Positions 5,499 to 5,612 of a stretch of DNA of 5,612 nt are shown one piece after another. The DNA comes from PVC group bacterium (GTDB lineage Bacteria > Verrucomicrobiota > Kiritimatiellia > SS1-B-03-39 > UBA6053). A program made the position numbers and the translations under genes. The stretch is taken from positions 1-5,612 of the forward strand of contig PXDP01000205.1 of assembly GCA_003565035.1 (NCBI GenBank), given 5' to 3'. Positions within the stretch are counted from its first letter, which is position 1. Each line of letters opens with the position of its first letter. Below the pieces are notes generated by a model. It did not search any database. It saw nothing but the letters and a program-made list of their open reading frames with translations, and was not told the DNA's origin.

Positions 5499-5525
5499 GC
5501 GAATACAGAGATTCGCGCTCCCGTC
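5499..5525 (-). repeat. GGAG-headed REP-like hairpin, copy C (diverged, stem conserved)
   Basis: On the minus strand it reads GACGGGAGC, stem GCGAAT, loop CTCTGT, stem ATTCGC. Compared with copies A and B, two stem pairs differ (C-G to G-C and G-C to A-T) with both partners changed, so the 6-bp stem is kept. The loop follows C-N-C-Y-G-N in all three copies. It has the same orientation as copy B, 129 bases away. Confidence 0.65.
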
Positions 5526-5612
5526 CACTCCGCCGCAATCGCTGCCCAAAACCGCACCAAAACCCGCCCGTTCCGACCGTCGGAAACCGAATCCTGGAAT
5601 TTTCCGATCATC

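Larger units (their letters stand above)
4892..5612. other. 721-bp non-coding, repeat-rich tail
   Basis: No convincing gene is present after hicB. The open frames here cross the inverted repeats, have no family-like motifs and change composition abruptly. The first 130 bases (to about 5024) show no recognisable feature. The rest is made mostly of the hairpin and repeat elements listed separately, plus a pyrimidine-rich stretch (about 5461-5490). The last 87 bases (5526-5612) show nothing I can name. Confidence 0.7.

Noticed and set aside
5327..5611. Minus-strand 94-codon frame at the right edge
   Set aside because: It translates through two REP-like hairpins and the heptamer array, so it is a repeat-derived frame and not a gene.

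Overview
This is a roughly 5.6 kb window of fairly GC-rich bacterial chromosome. The style of the genes and the dispersed repeats in the last third suggest Verrucomicrobiota or a related PVC-group lineage. That placement rests on remembered similarity, not on a search, and is only moderately secure. No rRNA, tRNA, CRISPR array or complete transposon is visible.

Positions 1-2676 hold two genes on the minus strand that probably form one transcription unit. A GT4-family glycosyltransferase (2676 to 1423) lies upstream of an MgtE magnesium transporter/channel (from 1365, running off the left edge of the window). The gap between them is 57 bases. A short divergent intergenic gap (2677-2728) separates the glycosyltransferase from a plus-strand FAD-dependent oxidoreductase of the DadA/DAO type (2729-3805). 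These three genes look like ordinary housekeeping or metabolic genes.

From about 3740 onward the window looks like accessory, decaying DNA. The oxidoreductase ends in a non-conserved polar tail. Next comes an orphan C-terminal piece of a large adenine-specific DNA methyltransferase (3818-4279) whose catalytic part is missing. A hicAB toxin-antitoxin pair follows (4425-4891). Its toxin gene is interrupted by an in-frame TAA just before the catalytic histidine, while the antitoxin gene is intact and overlaps the toxin stop by four bases.

The last 720 bases (4892-5612) hold no convincing gene and are rich in repeats. There is a symmetric 180-bp inverted-repeat element (5025-5204), several smaller hairpins, a five-unit heptamer tandem repeat (5430-5464), and two copies of a 27-nt GGAG-headed hairpin. 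A third copy of that hairpin lies in opposite orientation at 4282-4308, upstream of hicAB. The three copies share a 5' block and keep the stem by paired base changes, as expected for REP elements of the RAYT-mobilised kind.

The most interesting material is therefore the 3.8-5.6 kb region: a dead restriction/methylation fragment, a disabled toxin with a live antitoxin, and a bracket of REP-like repeats. I do not see a complete new multi-gene system.
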